Of a stretch of 64,000 bases of DNA, positions 33,123 through 42,368 are shown in pieces. The notes beneath the pieces are model-generated. The model saw only the letters and a list, made by a program, of their open reading frames with translations. It did no database searches and was not told where the DNA came from. The position numbers were made by a program, and so were the translations under genes. Every line of letters begins with the position of its first letter. The first letter of the stretch is position 1. Origin of the DNA: Halanaerobiales bacterium (GTDB taxonomy: Bacteria; Bacillota; Halanaerobiia; Halanaerobiales; DTU029); assembly GCA_022360715.1 (NCBI GenBank), contig JAKSCG010000050.1, positions 19,762 to 83,761 of the forward strand, given 5' to 3'.

Positions 33123-34766
33123 CTATTCAAGGGAAATAATATAAGGATAAAGGGGCTGACCTCCGTTATATATTTCGATCTCGTCAAAATCAAACCCTTC
33201 ATTTAAAGCCTTTTGCAACTCTAAAGCGTCTTCTTCCGTAACATCAGCACCATAATAAATCGTTAGTAGTTCTTCGCCTTTGACTATAGCTTTCAACAAT
33301 TTGCTCACCACTTCTTGATAGCTATTACCGGTTACTTTTATATCATTCTCATAAAGACCAATTATATCACCGGTATTAATCTTGATTCCATTTACCTTTG
33401 AATCCTTGATCGCAGTTGTAATTTCAGCAGTCCTGACCTTATTCATCTCTGCCTCCATTGTTTCCTGCAGTTCTTGCAAATCGGCCTCATGATTAAAAAC
33501 AAGCAGACTATTGATCGCTTGCGGGAAAGAACGGGTCGGGACAACCTCAATCTTTTTGTCAGAAAGTGAAGCAGCCTGCCGGGCAGCAGAAATAACGTTT
33601 TTATTATTAGGTAAAATAATAATCTCCAAACTCTCAATGCTCTCAATAGCTTTCAAAAAGTCATTAGTACTGGGGTTCATTGATTGACCGCCGTCGATGA
33701 TAATATTAACACCCATATCACTCAGGATCTTTTTAATCCCCTCACCCTGACCAACCGCAATTATCCCGATCTCCTGGCTGGCCGTAAACTCTTTCCGCTG
33801 TTTTTCTTCTTCCTTCTTTATCTTTTCTTCACTCTGTAGCCGCATATTATCAATTGTTATATCATTGACCGACCCTAATTTAAGTCCATATTCCAGGACT
33901 AAGCCGGGATGATTGGAATGAATATGAATCTTTACCACGTTCTCGGTTCCTACCACCAGGATTGAATCTCCATAACCCTCAATATCACTTCTAATCTGAT
34001 TAATGCTCTTTTCCTTTTTCAGTTCAATTAACAGTTGGGTACAATAAGCATATTTCAGTTCGGTTTGAATGTTCCTTCTTTTTTTAGGCTTAACCAGCTC
34101 CAGTTCGGTATATTTGAAGGTTTTTTCTCCGCTTAGACCTTTCAGCATCCCTTCCAGAATAGTTAAATAGCCCTGACCCCCGGCATCGACTACTTTAGCC
34201 TCTTTCAGGGCGGGCAACTGTTCCGGTGTCTTATTGAGAGCATTCAAAGTAGCAGCAATCGTATTTTTAATAATTCCGACCAGATCAAGTTTATTATTAA
34301 AGGCTTCTTCAGCACCTTCAGCCGCTTTTCTTGATACTGTTAATATTGTACCCTCAACCGGCTTGAGTACGCCCTGATATGCCACCTCAGATGCCTTTTT
34401 CAGCGAATCAACAAAATTCTTCCTGCTAAAATTTTTATTATTTTTATTAGCCAGATGAAAACCCCGTAAAAGTTGTGAAAGGATAACTCCCGAGTTTCCC
34501 CTCGCCCCCATTAAAGCCCCTTTGGCCAGGGCTGAATTTATTTCACTAACATTATTTGACTCATTTTTTTTCACTTCTTTAACTGCTTCTAAAAAAGTAA
34601 GATACATATTAGTCCCAGTATCCCCGTCCGGCACGGGAAAAACGTTTAATGAATCAATTAACGCCTGTTGCTCTTTTAACCACAATAAGGCTGAAAATAG
34701 CATCTCTTTAAATTTATGACCGTCAATTTGATTTATGAAACCCTTTGATTGTTCATTAACCTGCAT
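33123..34766 (-). CDS. fakA: Fatty acid kinase FakA (DAK-like, YloV)
   Basis: 547 residues. Phosphorylates fatty acids bound to FakB/DegV so that they enter phospholipids through PlsX/PlsY. The N-terminal DhaL/Dak2 domain has NVFPVPDGDTGTNM and GARGNSGVILSQLLRGF; middle and C-terminal domains follow. It sits between asp23 and degV, the usual Bacillota order. Together with the window's plsX it covers exogenous fatty-acid use. Confidence 0.94.
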   Translation of the reverse strand: MQVNEQSKGFINQIDGHKFKEMLFSALLWLKEQQALIDSLNVFPVPDGDTGTNMYLTFLEAVKEVKKNESNNVSEINSALAKGALMGARGNSGVILSQLLRGFHLANKNNKNFSRKNFVDSLKKASEVAYQGVLKPVEGTILTVSRKAAEGAEEAFNNKLDLVGIIKNTIAATLNALNKTPEQLPALKEAKVVDAGGQGYLTILEGMLKGLSGEKTFKYTELELVKPKKRRNIQTELKYAYCTQLLIELKKEKSINQIRSDIEGYGDSILVVGTENVVKIHIHSNHPGLVLEYGLKLGSVNDITIDNMRLQSEEKIKKEEEKQRKEFTASQEIGIIAVGQGEGIKKILSDMGVNIIIDGGQSMNPSTNDFLKAIESIESLEIIILPNNKNVISAARQAASLSDKKIEVVPTRSFPQAINSLLVFNHEADLQELQETMEAEMNKVRTAEITTAIKDSKVNGIKINTGDIIGLYENDIKVTGNSYQEVVSKLLKAIVKGEELLTIYYGADVTEEDALELQKALNEGFDFDEIEIYNGGQPLYPYIISLE

Positions 34767-35118
34767 TCCCGACCCTCACTCCCTGTACGTTTACATCTAT
34801 TTCTTCTACACTAATCCCAACTTTATCTTTCAGGGTATAATTAACCCTTTCCTGTATATTATTTGCCACCTCATGGATATTTGTTCCATATTCAACAATA
34901 ATATTTAACTCCAATTTAACTAAATCATCATCAATATCAACTAAAACACCTTTACTTAAATTTTCCCACCCCAGAAGATGAGCTAAACCATCCTGGACTT
35001 TCCGCGAAGACATACCGACTAATCCATAGCATTCCATCGCAGCTAAACCAGCTATTTTAGATATTACCTCCCGGGCAATGGTAACTTTGCCGTATTCATT
35101 TGACCATTCTTTTTCCAT
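34756..35118 (-). CDS. Asp23/YloU family envelope-stress protein
   Basis: 120 residues. Asp23-domain pattern: GKVTIAREVISKIAGLAAMECYGLVGM and later NIHEVANNIQERVNYTLKD. A frame start at 35136 is made of the ribosome-binding site; AGAGGTG sits 5 nt before the ATG at 35118. It overlaps fakA by 11 bp and diverges from rpmB, the conserved asp23-rpmB arrangement. Confidence 0.93.
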   Translation of the reverse strand: MEKEWSNEYGKVTIAREVISKIAGLAAMECYGLVGMSSRKVQDGLAHLLGWENLSKGVLVDIDDDLVKLELNIIVEYGTNIHEVANNIQERVNYTLKDKVGISVEEIDVNVQGVRVGNAG

Positions 35119-35146
35119 TTTTTCACCTCTTTTCATTAACTATTCT

Positions 35147-35176
35147 ACTATAATATATGTATTGATGCAAGAACAA
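35147..35176 (-). promoter_or_regulatory. Promoter of asp23-fakA-degV-recG
   Basis: TTGTTC (35171-35176), 18-bp spacer, TATAGT (35147-35152) on the minus strand. Confidence 0.55.
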
Positions 35177-35232
35177 AGTAACTTCTTTACTATATATAAT
35201 ACAACACATTCAAAAAAAATCCTTTTCCCCAC

Positions 35233-35262
35233 TTGCGATACCTTAGGCAGATATGTTACAAT
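35233..35262 (+). promoter_or_regulatory. Promoter of rpmB
   Basis: TTGCGA (35233-35238), 18-bp spacer, TACAAT (35257-35262) on the plus strand. Confidence 0.6.
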
Positions 35263-35329
35263 ATATGCTAGGTATTTAAACATGTGCAATTTCAAACTGC
35301 CAGCAGTTGGTTTACGAGGAGGTGGAAAA

Positions 35330-35560
35330 ATGGCTAGGGTTTGTGAATTTTGCGGTAAGAGCAGTGTCCGTGCTAATAGAATCACCAGACGCGGTAAAGC
35401 CAAAAAAGAAGGCGGTATTGGTCGACATATTACTAAAGTGGCTGCCCGGCGACAAAAACCAAATTTAAAAAAGGTTAAAGCCATTGTTGATGGTTCACCA
35501 CAAAGGGTAAAAGTTTGTACCCAGTGTCTGAAAACAGGTCTGGTTGAAAGGGCTTATTAA
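35330..35560 (+). CDS. rpmB: Ribosomal protein bL28
   Basis: 76 residues. Large-subunit protein; starts MARVCEFCGKS and has the second pair CTQC, so it is the zinc-binding form. The open frame extends upstream, but GAGGAGGTGG precedes the ATG at 35330, and the upstream part is leader. It is followed by a clear terminator. Confidence 0.97.
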   Translation: MARVCEFCGKSSVRANRITRRGKAKKEGGIGRHITKVAARRQKPNLKKVKAIVDGSPQRVKVCTQCLKTGLVERAY

Positions 35561-35581
35561 TAATAGTATATATTTGCTGGA

Positions 35582-35617
35582 AAGGGTAGTTCTAGGAAGG
35601 GACTGCTCTTTTTTTAT
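35582..35617 (+). terminator. Terminator of rpmB
   Basis: Left arm AAGGGTAGTTC and right arm GGACTGCTCTT form an 11-bp stem with a few G-U pairs, followed by a T-run. Confidence 0.75.
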
Positions 35618-35625
35618 TTATCTAG

Positions 35626-35650
35626 CTCAAAAGGGCAGGTAACCCTGCCC
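35626..35650 (-). terminator. Terminator of the efflux operon
   Basis: GGGCAGG (35633-35639) pairs with CCTGCCC (35644-35650). On the minus strand the stem is followed by TTTTG. It lies 40 bp past the RND gene stop. Confidence 0.7.
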
Positions 35651-35690
35651 TGAGTACTAAACATTTAATGCTGCAAGAGGTGTTTATAGC

Positions 35691-38600
35691 TTAGCTTTCT
35701 GCTCCTGGTTTTTCACTCCTGCTGATCAATTGCTCACTTTTCCTTTCCAGAATTGAGTAAATAATCGGGACTACAAAAAGGGTTAAGAGGGTGGAGATAC
35801 TAAGTCCACCGATCACCACTATGGCCAGTGGAACCTGTACCTCAGCCCCTTCACCAATACCCAGGGCCAGCGGTAGCAGACCGAGGATAGTAGTTAAAGC
35901 AGTCATCATAATCGGACGCAGTCTGGTCAGGCCGGCCTCCAGAATTGCTTCCCGGAGGGCCTTGCCCCTTGCCCGTAAAGTATTGATATAATCCACCAGT
36001 ACAATCGCATTATTTACTACAATACCAGCCAGCATAATCACCCCGATGATTGAAAGGACCGACAGCTTTTGGCCGGTGATAAACAACCCGGGGAGAACTC
36101 CGATCACGGCCATTGGGACAGAAAACATGATGACAAAAGGATGTAGTAATGATTCAAACTGCGAAGCCATCACCATATAAACGAGCAGGATCGCTAGTAG
36201 AAATGCATAGAAAAGGTCAATAAAGGAATCCTGCATTTCTTTAAACTGTCCGCCATACTCAATTAAATATCCTTCCGGTAAAACAATATTATTCTCTATT
36301 CTCTCCTGGACACTTTTCATCGCTGTCCCCAGATCACTTTCGAACAGATCGGCGGTAATATCGACATAGCGCACTTGATTATGGCGCAGAATCTGGCGGG
36401 GACCCTTTTCAATAGAAAATTCAGCGATTCGTTTTAACGGAACTTTCGCCCCGGTAGGACTAGGAATTAATAATTCTTTAATCAATTCCGGGGTATTAAC
36501 ATCGGCCCGGTCCATCTTAATCGTTATATCGAATTCTTTGCCGCCCACTTCAAAACGGGTTGCCGTCTTTCCTTTAATCGCCGTCTCGAGCGTTGAGCCG
36601 ATCTGGGCTACCCTCAAGCCCAACCGTGCAGCCAGTGAGCGGTTGACCTTTACCCGCAATTCAGGATTACCCTGGGAAATAGTATCTTCAATCTCTCTGA
36701 TCCCACTGACCTGGCTAATTTCATCTCTGATTACCCTGGTCAGTCCTTCCAGCACTTCCAGGTCATCACCCTTAACCGTAATCACCACCGGTTTGCCACC
36801 CATCCCCCCCATCATATCCATTGAAGTAACAGATATTTTGGCATCAGGCACTTTTAAGGTGTTGCGCAATTCTTCCATAATCTCTTCGAGCGACCGCTCC
36901 CGTTCACTAGATCTTTTCAATTTGACATTTAAACTGGATATTTCGGTACTCCTACTCTCAAAAGACATCTCTCCGCTCGAACCAACATTAGTCAGTAAAT
37001 ACTCGACCTCCGGCATCTGTAAAATTCTCTCTTCAACAATCGCTGCTACCTGATCTGTTTCTTCCAGGGAAGTCCCATAGGGTAGTTCGATCCGCACGGT
37101 AAATTGTCCCTGATCCATCGCCGGCATAAATTCACTACCGATCAGAGGAAAGAGGGCAATACTACCAATCATCGCAACAATCGTCAGCCCAATCACCCAA
37201 ACCCGATGGGAAAGACACCAGTTTAGGCAGCGCAGGTATAAACCATCCTTTACCCCTTGCGCCCCCTCTCCCTTCCTATCGTTTCTTTTTATTTTTAGAA
37301 TTTGGGAAGACATCACCGGGATTAAAGTCAGGGAAACGAGCAATGAGGCCAGTAAAGAAAAGGTTACCGTTAAAGCCATCTCTTTAAAAAGGGATGAAGC
37401 CAGTCCCCCCACAAAAAGAATCGGCAGAAAAACAATAATCGTGGTCAAGGTTGAGGCGGTAATCGCCATCCCCACTTCCTGACTACCCTTAATGGCCGCT
37501 TCTACCCTGTTGGCCCCGCTCCGGCGGTAGCGGTAAATATTCTCCAGAACCACAATTGAATTATCGACCAGCATTCCTACACCCAGCGCCAGCCCACCCA
37601 GGGTCATCATATTGATCGTTAGATCACCAAAATAGATTAACATAAAAGTAGTGATGATCGATACCGGGATGGCTACCGCTATAATCAAGGTGCTCCGAAA
37701 ATTACGCAGGAAAATAAATAGAATCAGCACCGCCAATAATGCACCAAACAAAGCATTTCGCCCAACATTGCCCAACGCTCTTTCAATAAAAGTGGCCTGA
37801 TCCATCACCGGTATAATCTCCAGGTCGGGATTAACCTCTAAAATCTCCTTGAGTTCAGCTTTGACCAGCCTGGAAACAGTTACTGTATTGGCATCAGTCT
37901 GTTTTTGTACCAACAGGGCCACACTCGGGTTTTGGTTTAAACGGGCTTTATTATTCAGCTCTTTAAAAGTATCGACGATCTCGGCCAGTTCATCCAGATA
38001 GACCATCCCTCCGGCAGCAGGGATTAAAACCTCACCGATCTGGTCGATTGAGTTAAATTTACCGGTCACCCGGACCAACAGCTCACTATTACCCCTTTTT
38101 ACATGGCCGCCCGAAATATTCATATTTTCCATCACCAGGGTACTAACTACTGTCGATAAATCGATCTGATAATTATGGAGTTTGGTCTGGTCCAGAATAA
38201 TTTGAATTTCCCGTTCCTTTCCACCGATCAGCTCTACTGATGCTACTCCCTCCAACCTTTCTAACCGGGGATTAATCCGGTCTTCCACCAGTTTTTTTAA
38301 GGAGACCAGATCACGGTCACCAGAGATACCTAGCTGGATCATCGGCATTAAAGAAGGGTCCAGTTTAATAATGGTCGGATTTCCCACCCCATCAGGCAGA
38401 TAACCTTCGATCAGGTCCAGCCTTTCGCGGATATCCATTACGGCAAAATCCATATCGGTACCCCAATTAAATTCGGCATAGAGCACCGCCATGCCACTGG
38501 AAGAAGTAGAACTAAGGGATTTAATATTGGTTACTGTGGCAATAGCGCTTTCCATCGGCCGGGCCACAATATTCTCGATCTCTTCCGGACCTACCCCGCT

Positions 38601-38753
38601 ATAATCAACCATAATTACTGCCGCCGGGTAAACCATATCTGGATAGAGATCCAGATTAACCCGAAAAAAGGCTACTCCCCCCAAAATTACCATCAACAAA
38701 ATTAACATTGTTGTGGTAATCGGTCGCTTGACCGCAAGTTCGGATATTCTCAT
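35691..38753 (-). CDS. RND-family efflux pump (AcrB/HAE1-like)
   Basis: 1020 residues, inner-membrane proton-driven exporter that works with the HlyD adaptor and TolC channel next door. N-terminal SELAVKRPITTTMLILLMVILG, two large periplasmic loops and twelve predicted helices; the TM4 motif GLALGVGMLVDNSIVVLENIYR carries the proton-relay Asp. ATG at 38753 (overlapping the adaptor stop, with GAGGTG 8 nt upstream) is preferred to the TTG one codon earlier. Substrates unknown. Confidence 0.95.
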   Translation of the reverse strand: MRISELAVKRPITTTMLILLMVILGGVAFFRVNLDLYPDMVYPAAVIMVDYSGVGPEEIENIVARPMESAIATVTNIKSLSSTSSSGMAVLYAEFNWGTDMDFAVMDIRERLDLIEGYLPDGVGNPTIIKLDPSLMPMIQLGISGDRDLVSLKKLVEDRINPRLERLEGVASVELIGGKEREIQIILDQTKLHNYQIDLSTVVSTLVMENMNISGGHVKRGNSELLVRVTGKFNSIDQIGEVLIPAAGGMVYLDELAEIVDTFKELNNKARLNQNPSVALLVQKQTDANTVTVSRLVKAELKEILEVNPDLEIIPVMDQATFIERALGNVGRNALFGALLAVLILFIFLRNFRSTLIIAVAIPVSIITTFMLIYFGDLTINMMTLGGLALGVGMLVDNSIVVLENIYRYRRSGANRVEAAIKGSQEVGMAITASTLTTIIVFLPILFVGGLASSLFKEMALTVTFSLLASLLVSLTLIPVMSSQILKIKRNDRKGEGAQGVKDGLYLRCLNWCLSHRVWVIGLTIVAMIGSIALFPLIGSEFMPAMDQGQFTVRIELPYGTSLEETDQVAAIVEERILQMPEVEYLLTNVGSSGEMSFESRSTEISSLNVKLKRSSERERSLEEIMEELRNTLKVPDAKISVTSMDMMGGMGGKPVVITVKGDDLEVLEGLTRVIRDEISQVSGIREIEDTISQGNPELRVKVNRSLAARLGLRVAQIGSTLETAIKGKTATRFEVGGKEFDITIKMDRADVNTPELIKELLIPSPTGAKVPLKRIAEFSIEKGPRQILRHNQVRYVDITADLFESDLGTAMKSVQERIENNIVLPEGYLIEYGGQFKEMQDSFIDLFYAFLLAILLVYMVMASQFESLLHPFVIMFSVPMAVIGVLPGLFITGQKLSVLSIIGVIMLAGIVVNNAIVLVDYINTLRARGKALREAILEAGLTRLRPIMMTALTTILGLLPLALGIGEGAEVQVPLAIVVIGGLSISTLLTLFVVPIIYSILERKSEQLISRSEKPGAES

Positions 38754-40306
38754 CAATTAATCACCTCAACCGGGTCCTGCTCTTTAATCAGTTTCTGTCC
38801 TTTAATAATAATTCGATCACCTTGATTGAGACCGGAGACTACTTCGACTTCCTCCCCGTTAATAATCCCAATTACCAGATCTTTTCTTACGGCCCGATTA
38901 TTTTCCACCAGATAGACATGGGGGGCTTGATCCAGCTCCAGTACTGCTGCGGTTGGAATAACGAGCGTATTGCTTGCACTGGCCGTTGTTAAATAAAGAT
39001 CAGCAAACATTCCGGCTTTAATCAGGTGTTCTTCATTCTTAATCAATACCTTAATCTGAAAGGACTTGCTAACCGGATCAACGATCGGACTAATTACTTT
39101 TATTTCTCCCTCTAACCGTTGTTCCGGGAAAGCAAGTAATTTGACCCGGGCCGGATCGTTTTCAGCAATTTTTAGTACTGTATCCGGCGAAAGACCGGCT
39201 ACCACATAAAGCTGATTAATATCAACAATGGTTAATATCGGTGTACCCGGCCCGACCATCTCCCCTTCTTCATTATTGAGCAGGGCAACTATACCGTCAC
39301 TCGGGCTCTTTATATAGGTATCTTCCCGGGCCAGCCGGGCTTGATCCAGGGCTGCCCTGGCCTGTTTTACTCCAGCCTGGCTAATTAATAACTCTTCGGC
39401 CCGGGCTCCTTTCTTAATTTTATTTAAATTGACTAAAGCAATTTTTTGGTTGGCCTGGCTGATCCCAAGCTGTGTCCGTGCTGCTTCCAGTTGTTGTTTG
39501 AGCTGAACGGGGTCCTGATAATTCTGCTCAGCCAACCGATAATTATCCCGGGCCCCTGCATAACTAGCTTCTGCCTGTGCTTTGGAAATTAAAGCGCTTT
39601 CTAAAGCCGAATCAGTATTTTCCAGGGTGGAACGGGCATTTTTCAGTTGGATCTCGGCCAGTTCAAACTGCTTTTTCGTCACTACCTGCTCCTGGTATAA
39701 ATACTGGATTCGCTCAAACTCTTTCTCGGCCTGCTCTAAGCCATTTTGGGCCTGCTCCAAACTAATCTCTACCTGCCGGACCCTTTGCTCAGCCCCTGCG
39801 GCTTGTTTTTGCGCCGCTTCCAGTTGCAGTTCCGCATTAAGTAATTGTTGTTTCTGGACAGTCCGGTCTTGATAGATTGATTCCAAAAGTTCCAGGTTAA
39901 TTTTGGCCCCTTCATAAGAAGATACGGCCTGGTCGTAGGCAGCCTCCGCCCTGTTTAGATCTTCGGTCGTAGCCCCTTTACTCAGCAGTTGATAATTAGC
40001 ATGGGCTATTTCCAGGGCTGCCTCAGCCTGCTTGATTTGCAGATTGATCTGCTCATCATCAAATCTTAGCAGCAGATCATCCTTTTGCACCAACTGTCCT
40101 ACCTCAACCCGTAATTCTTTAATGATCCCCCCGGTCTTGGCAGCAACCCTGGTTGTCATGTAAGGTTCAGTGACACTACTGATCACCTTTACTTCTTCTA
40201 TCCCTTTAACACTCGGTATAACAACCTCTACCGGTGCACTAACCGCCAATGCATGGCTACTAAAGACCAGTAGCAATATTAGTAAAGATATGATGCTATT
40301 TTTCAT
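38753..40306 (-). CDS. Efflux periplasmic adaptor (HlyD/MFP) with long coiled coil
   Basis: 517 residues, longer than the usual ~380-420. Signal peptide (~1-22), lipoyl half (GGIIKELRVEVGQLVQKDDLLLRFD, ~64-88), a very long Glu/Gln/Ala-rich coiled coil (~90-330), second lipoyl half (IKSPSDGIVALLNNEEGEMV), beta barrel and membrane-proximal domain. AGGAGGT lies 8 nt before the start. The long hairpin suggests reach across a wide periplasm to TolC. Confidence 0.93.
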   Translation of the reverse strand: MKNSIISLLILLLVFSSHALAVSAPVEVVIPSVKGIEEVKVISSVTEPYMTTRVAAKTGGIIKELRVEVGQLVQKDDLLLRFDDEQINLQIKQAEAALEIAHANYQLLSKGATTEDLNRAEAAYDQAVSSYEGAKINLELLESIYQDRTVQKQQLLNAELQLEAAQKQAAGAEQRVRQVEISLEQAQNGLEQAEKEFERIQYLYQEQVVTKKQFELAEIQLKNARSTLENTDSALESALISKAQAEASYAGARDNYRLAEQNYQDPVQLKQQLEAARTQLGISQANQKIALVNLNKIKKGARAEELLISQAGVKQARAALDQARLAREDTYIKSPSDGIVALLNNEEGEMVGPGTPILTIVDINQLYVVAGLSPDTVLKIAENDPARVKLLAFPEQRLEGEIKVISPIVDPVSKSFQIKVLIKNEEHLIKAGMFADLYLTTASASNTLVIPTAAVLELDQAPHVYLVENNRAVRKDLVIGIINGEEVEVVSGLNQGDRIIIKGQKLIKEQDPVEVIN

Positions 40307-41585
40307 GATTAATTACCTCCTCAAAATGCTCGAACAAAGAACCGGTCTTATATAGTAAACTAACAAGATTCAAGTGATATTGATATTCAGCCTGCATCAG
40401 CATCATTTTGGCCTGTTTGACCATTGTGCGGGCATTGATTAAATCGATATTTGTACCCAATCCGGCCTCAAATCGAAGTGAAGATAAGCGGAAATTATCT
40501 TCCGATTTTTCCAAATTGATCTGCTGCAACTCAATATTATTCTGGTTTTGTTTTAGCTTCATTAATTGTTCTTCCAGCTCCAGGGCAATCATTTCCTGTA
40601 AATTCTTGGTTGATTGAGCTAACTGAGCCAGCTCTTTTTCGATGTTCTTTTGTTCCGAAACCGATTTCCTGCCGTCAAAAACCGGGTACGACAGCGAAAG
40701 GGAGAGGTCCCAGCTACCGTCTTCCAAAGAAAATTCCTCACCCTGCCAGCCGTAGTTTCCGATTAAAATAATATTAGGATATCGATCCTTCTTTTTAAGC
40801 GAAAGGTTAAGCTCAGTCATCTCTTGATTAAGGGCAAGCAATTGGATTTCGGGTCTTTTCAGCAAGGCTTGCCGATAGAGATAATCAAACCCGGTTTCAA
40901 TCTCTAAGGCCAGCTCCGGAACGATAAAATCGATCGCGGTTAAATCCGTTCCGATCATTATGCCCAGTGATCTCCTGGCTAAGTAAAGCTTATTCCTTGC
41001 TTCTCTTAGATTTTGAAGGGAATTACCTTCTTCGATCTCGACCTGAAGCAGGTCGGTTTTAAGGGCCAGACCGGCTTTGATATTAGCTTGAACAATTCTT
41101 TTATGTTCTTCAATCAGCTTCAGTGCTTCTTCCTCGATCTCCAACCTTTCCCGGGCCATCAATACCCCATAATATGAATTAATTATATTGTAGACCAGAC
41201 TCTCTTTTTTCTGTTCACCCTGTAGAGCAATTAATTCAATCCCCTTTTCCGCTAATTCAATCCCGGAAAGTAACTTGCCGGCCAGAAAAATAGGCTGTTG
41301 AAGGGATAGTGTGGTCCGGTAGACATTTGGTGAACCAAATGGAACCTGCTCTAATCTTGTATAATTACTATTGAGTTTTATTTCCGGAAATAAGGACTTT
41401 TTAGCTATTTGGTAATCCCCTTCGGCTATTTCCCGGTCTAACTCACTTATAATTACTTCTGTATTATTCTCAATCCCTAATTTTAAGGCCTGCACCAGGG
41501 TTAATTCTTCGGCCAGGACCGATTTTCCCAATAAAAACAAAACAAACAAAGCAAATAATCCTATCGTCGAAAATCTCTTGGACAC
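40296..41585 (-). CDS. TolC-family outer-membrane efflux protein
   Basis: 429 residues. Signal peptide (~1-25), then two repeats of helical hairpins with beta strands (LVQALKLGIENNTEVI, QQPIFLAGKLLSGIELAEKGIE, SLSYPVFDGRKSVSEQKNIEKE), the TolC/OEP pattern. Its presence implies an outer membrane. GTG start with GGAAGG 7 nt upstream; it overlaps the adaptor gene by 11 bp. Confidence 0.93.
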   Translation of the reverse strand: MSKRFSTIGLFALFVLFLLGKSVLAEELTLVQALKLGIENNTEVIISELDREIAEGDYQIAKKSLFPEIKLNSNYTRLEQVPFGSPNVYRTTLSLQQPIFLAGKLLSGIELAEKGIELIALQGEQKKESLVYNIINSYYGVLMARERLEIEEEALKLIEEHKRIVQANIKAGLALKTDLLQVEIEEGNSLQNLREARNKLYLARRSLGIMIGTDLTAIDFIVPELALEIETGFDYLYRQALLKRPEIQLLALNQEMTELNLSLKKKDRYPNIILIGNYGWQGEEFSLEDGSWDLSLSLSYPVFDGRKSVSEQKNIEKELAQLAQSTKNLQEMIALELEEQLMKLKQNQNNIELQQINLEKSEDNFRLSSLRFEAGLGTNIDLINARTMVKQAKMMLMQAEYQYHLNLVSLLYKTGSLFEHFEEVINHEK

Positions 41586-41589
41586 TTTA

Positions 41590-42186
41590 TTACCTTCCTT
41601 CCCTTTTCTGATCAGTCATAATTCCAGCAGCCAAAAATCGATAAAGGAATTCCACCACTGCTGATTTTTCGACTTGACCTATCTTTAATAATGGGTTCAT
41701 CCCTTGTAATAACCCGAGCATTGCCCCGGCCATTAAATCGGATGACTCATCACGGAGTATCCCCTTTTTGATCCCGATCTCCAGAAATTCCTGTATTTCT
41801 TTATGTAAAGACAAATACAGTTGAAAAAAATTATGACGGGTTTCTTGATTAATAAATTCCTGGTGATCGAGAAAAAACTGAAGATCTTTTTTGTTCTCCC
41901 GCATTTTTTCCACGCTTTCCTCAATAATACCCTTCAAAATTTGTTGATAAGGTAGTTGCTGATTAATATTAGCGCGAATTCTCTTAATCACATTTTCAAC
42001 CTCATGCTTCAACATCTCATTAAATAACTCCTCTTTACTATTAAAATGCCAGTAAAGGGTGCCTTTGCCAAGCCCTGATTCGTCAGCTATGAGAGACATC
42101 GAAGTCTCATGAAAACCCCGCTCAAAAAAAAGCCCTTTCGCCGCTTGCAAAATCAAATCCCTCGTCTTAACTCCCTTTACTTGCAT
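41590..42186 (-). CDS. TetR-family repressor
   Basis: 198 residues. N-terminal HTH with AAKGLFFERGFHETSMSLIADESGLGKGTLYWHFNSKEELF; variable helical ligand domain after it. It is the first gene of tetR-tolC-hlyD-RND and lies just downstream of two palindromic sites, so it likely represses its own efflux operon and is released by a pumped compound. Confidence 0.93.
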   Translation of the reverse strand: MQVKGVKTRDLILQAAKGLFFERGFHETSMSLIADESGLGKGTLYWHFNSKEELFNEMLKHEVENVIKRIRANINQQLPYQQILKGIIEESVEKMRENKKDLQFFLDHQEFINQETRHNFFQLYLSLHKEIQEFLEIGIKKGILRDESSDLMAGAMLGLLQGMNPLLKIGQVEKSAVVEFLYRFLAAGIMTDQKREGR

Positions 42187-42250
42187 CTTTCACCCCTTGT
42201 TTGAAAAGTTAAGCCCATAAAAACCCCCCCAATTAAATACCCTTCCTCCA

Positions 42251-42266
42251 GACCTACCGGTCAGTC
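42251..42266 (-). promoter_or_regulatory. TetR operator, proximal
   Basis: GACCTACCGGTCAGTC: 8+8 bp palindrome with 6 of 8 pairs matching, upstream of the tetR start. Confidence 0.65.
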
Positions 42267-42284
42267 AATTACCAATAAAACCCA

Positions 42285-42298
42285 ACCGACTGGTCAGT
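42285..42298 (-). promoter_or_regulatory. TetR operator, distal
   Basis: ACCGACTGGTCAGT, a near-palindrome sharing TGGTCAGT/CGGTCAGT with the proximal site and lying next to the predicted start point. Confidence 0.65.
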
Positions 42299-42311
42299 AT
42301 AGACAACTTAA

Positions 42312-42340
42312 ACTATAGCAAATCTGGTTTTCACTGTCAA
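42312..42340 (-). promoter_or_regulatory. Promoter of the tetR-efflux operon
   Basis: TTGACA (42335-42340), 17-bp spacer, TATAGT (42312-42317) on the minus strand. Confidence 0.85.
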
Positions 42341-42368
42341 TATCTTTGTCGTAAATTTAACAAATACT

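Noticed and set aside
35078..35329. N-terminal extension of bL28
   Set aside because: It overlaps the divergent asp23 start and both promoters, and bL28 starts at MARVCEFCG.
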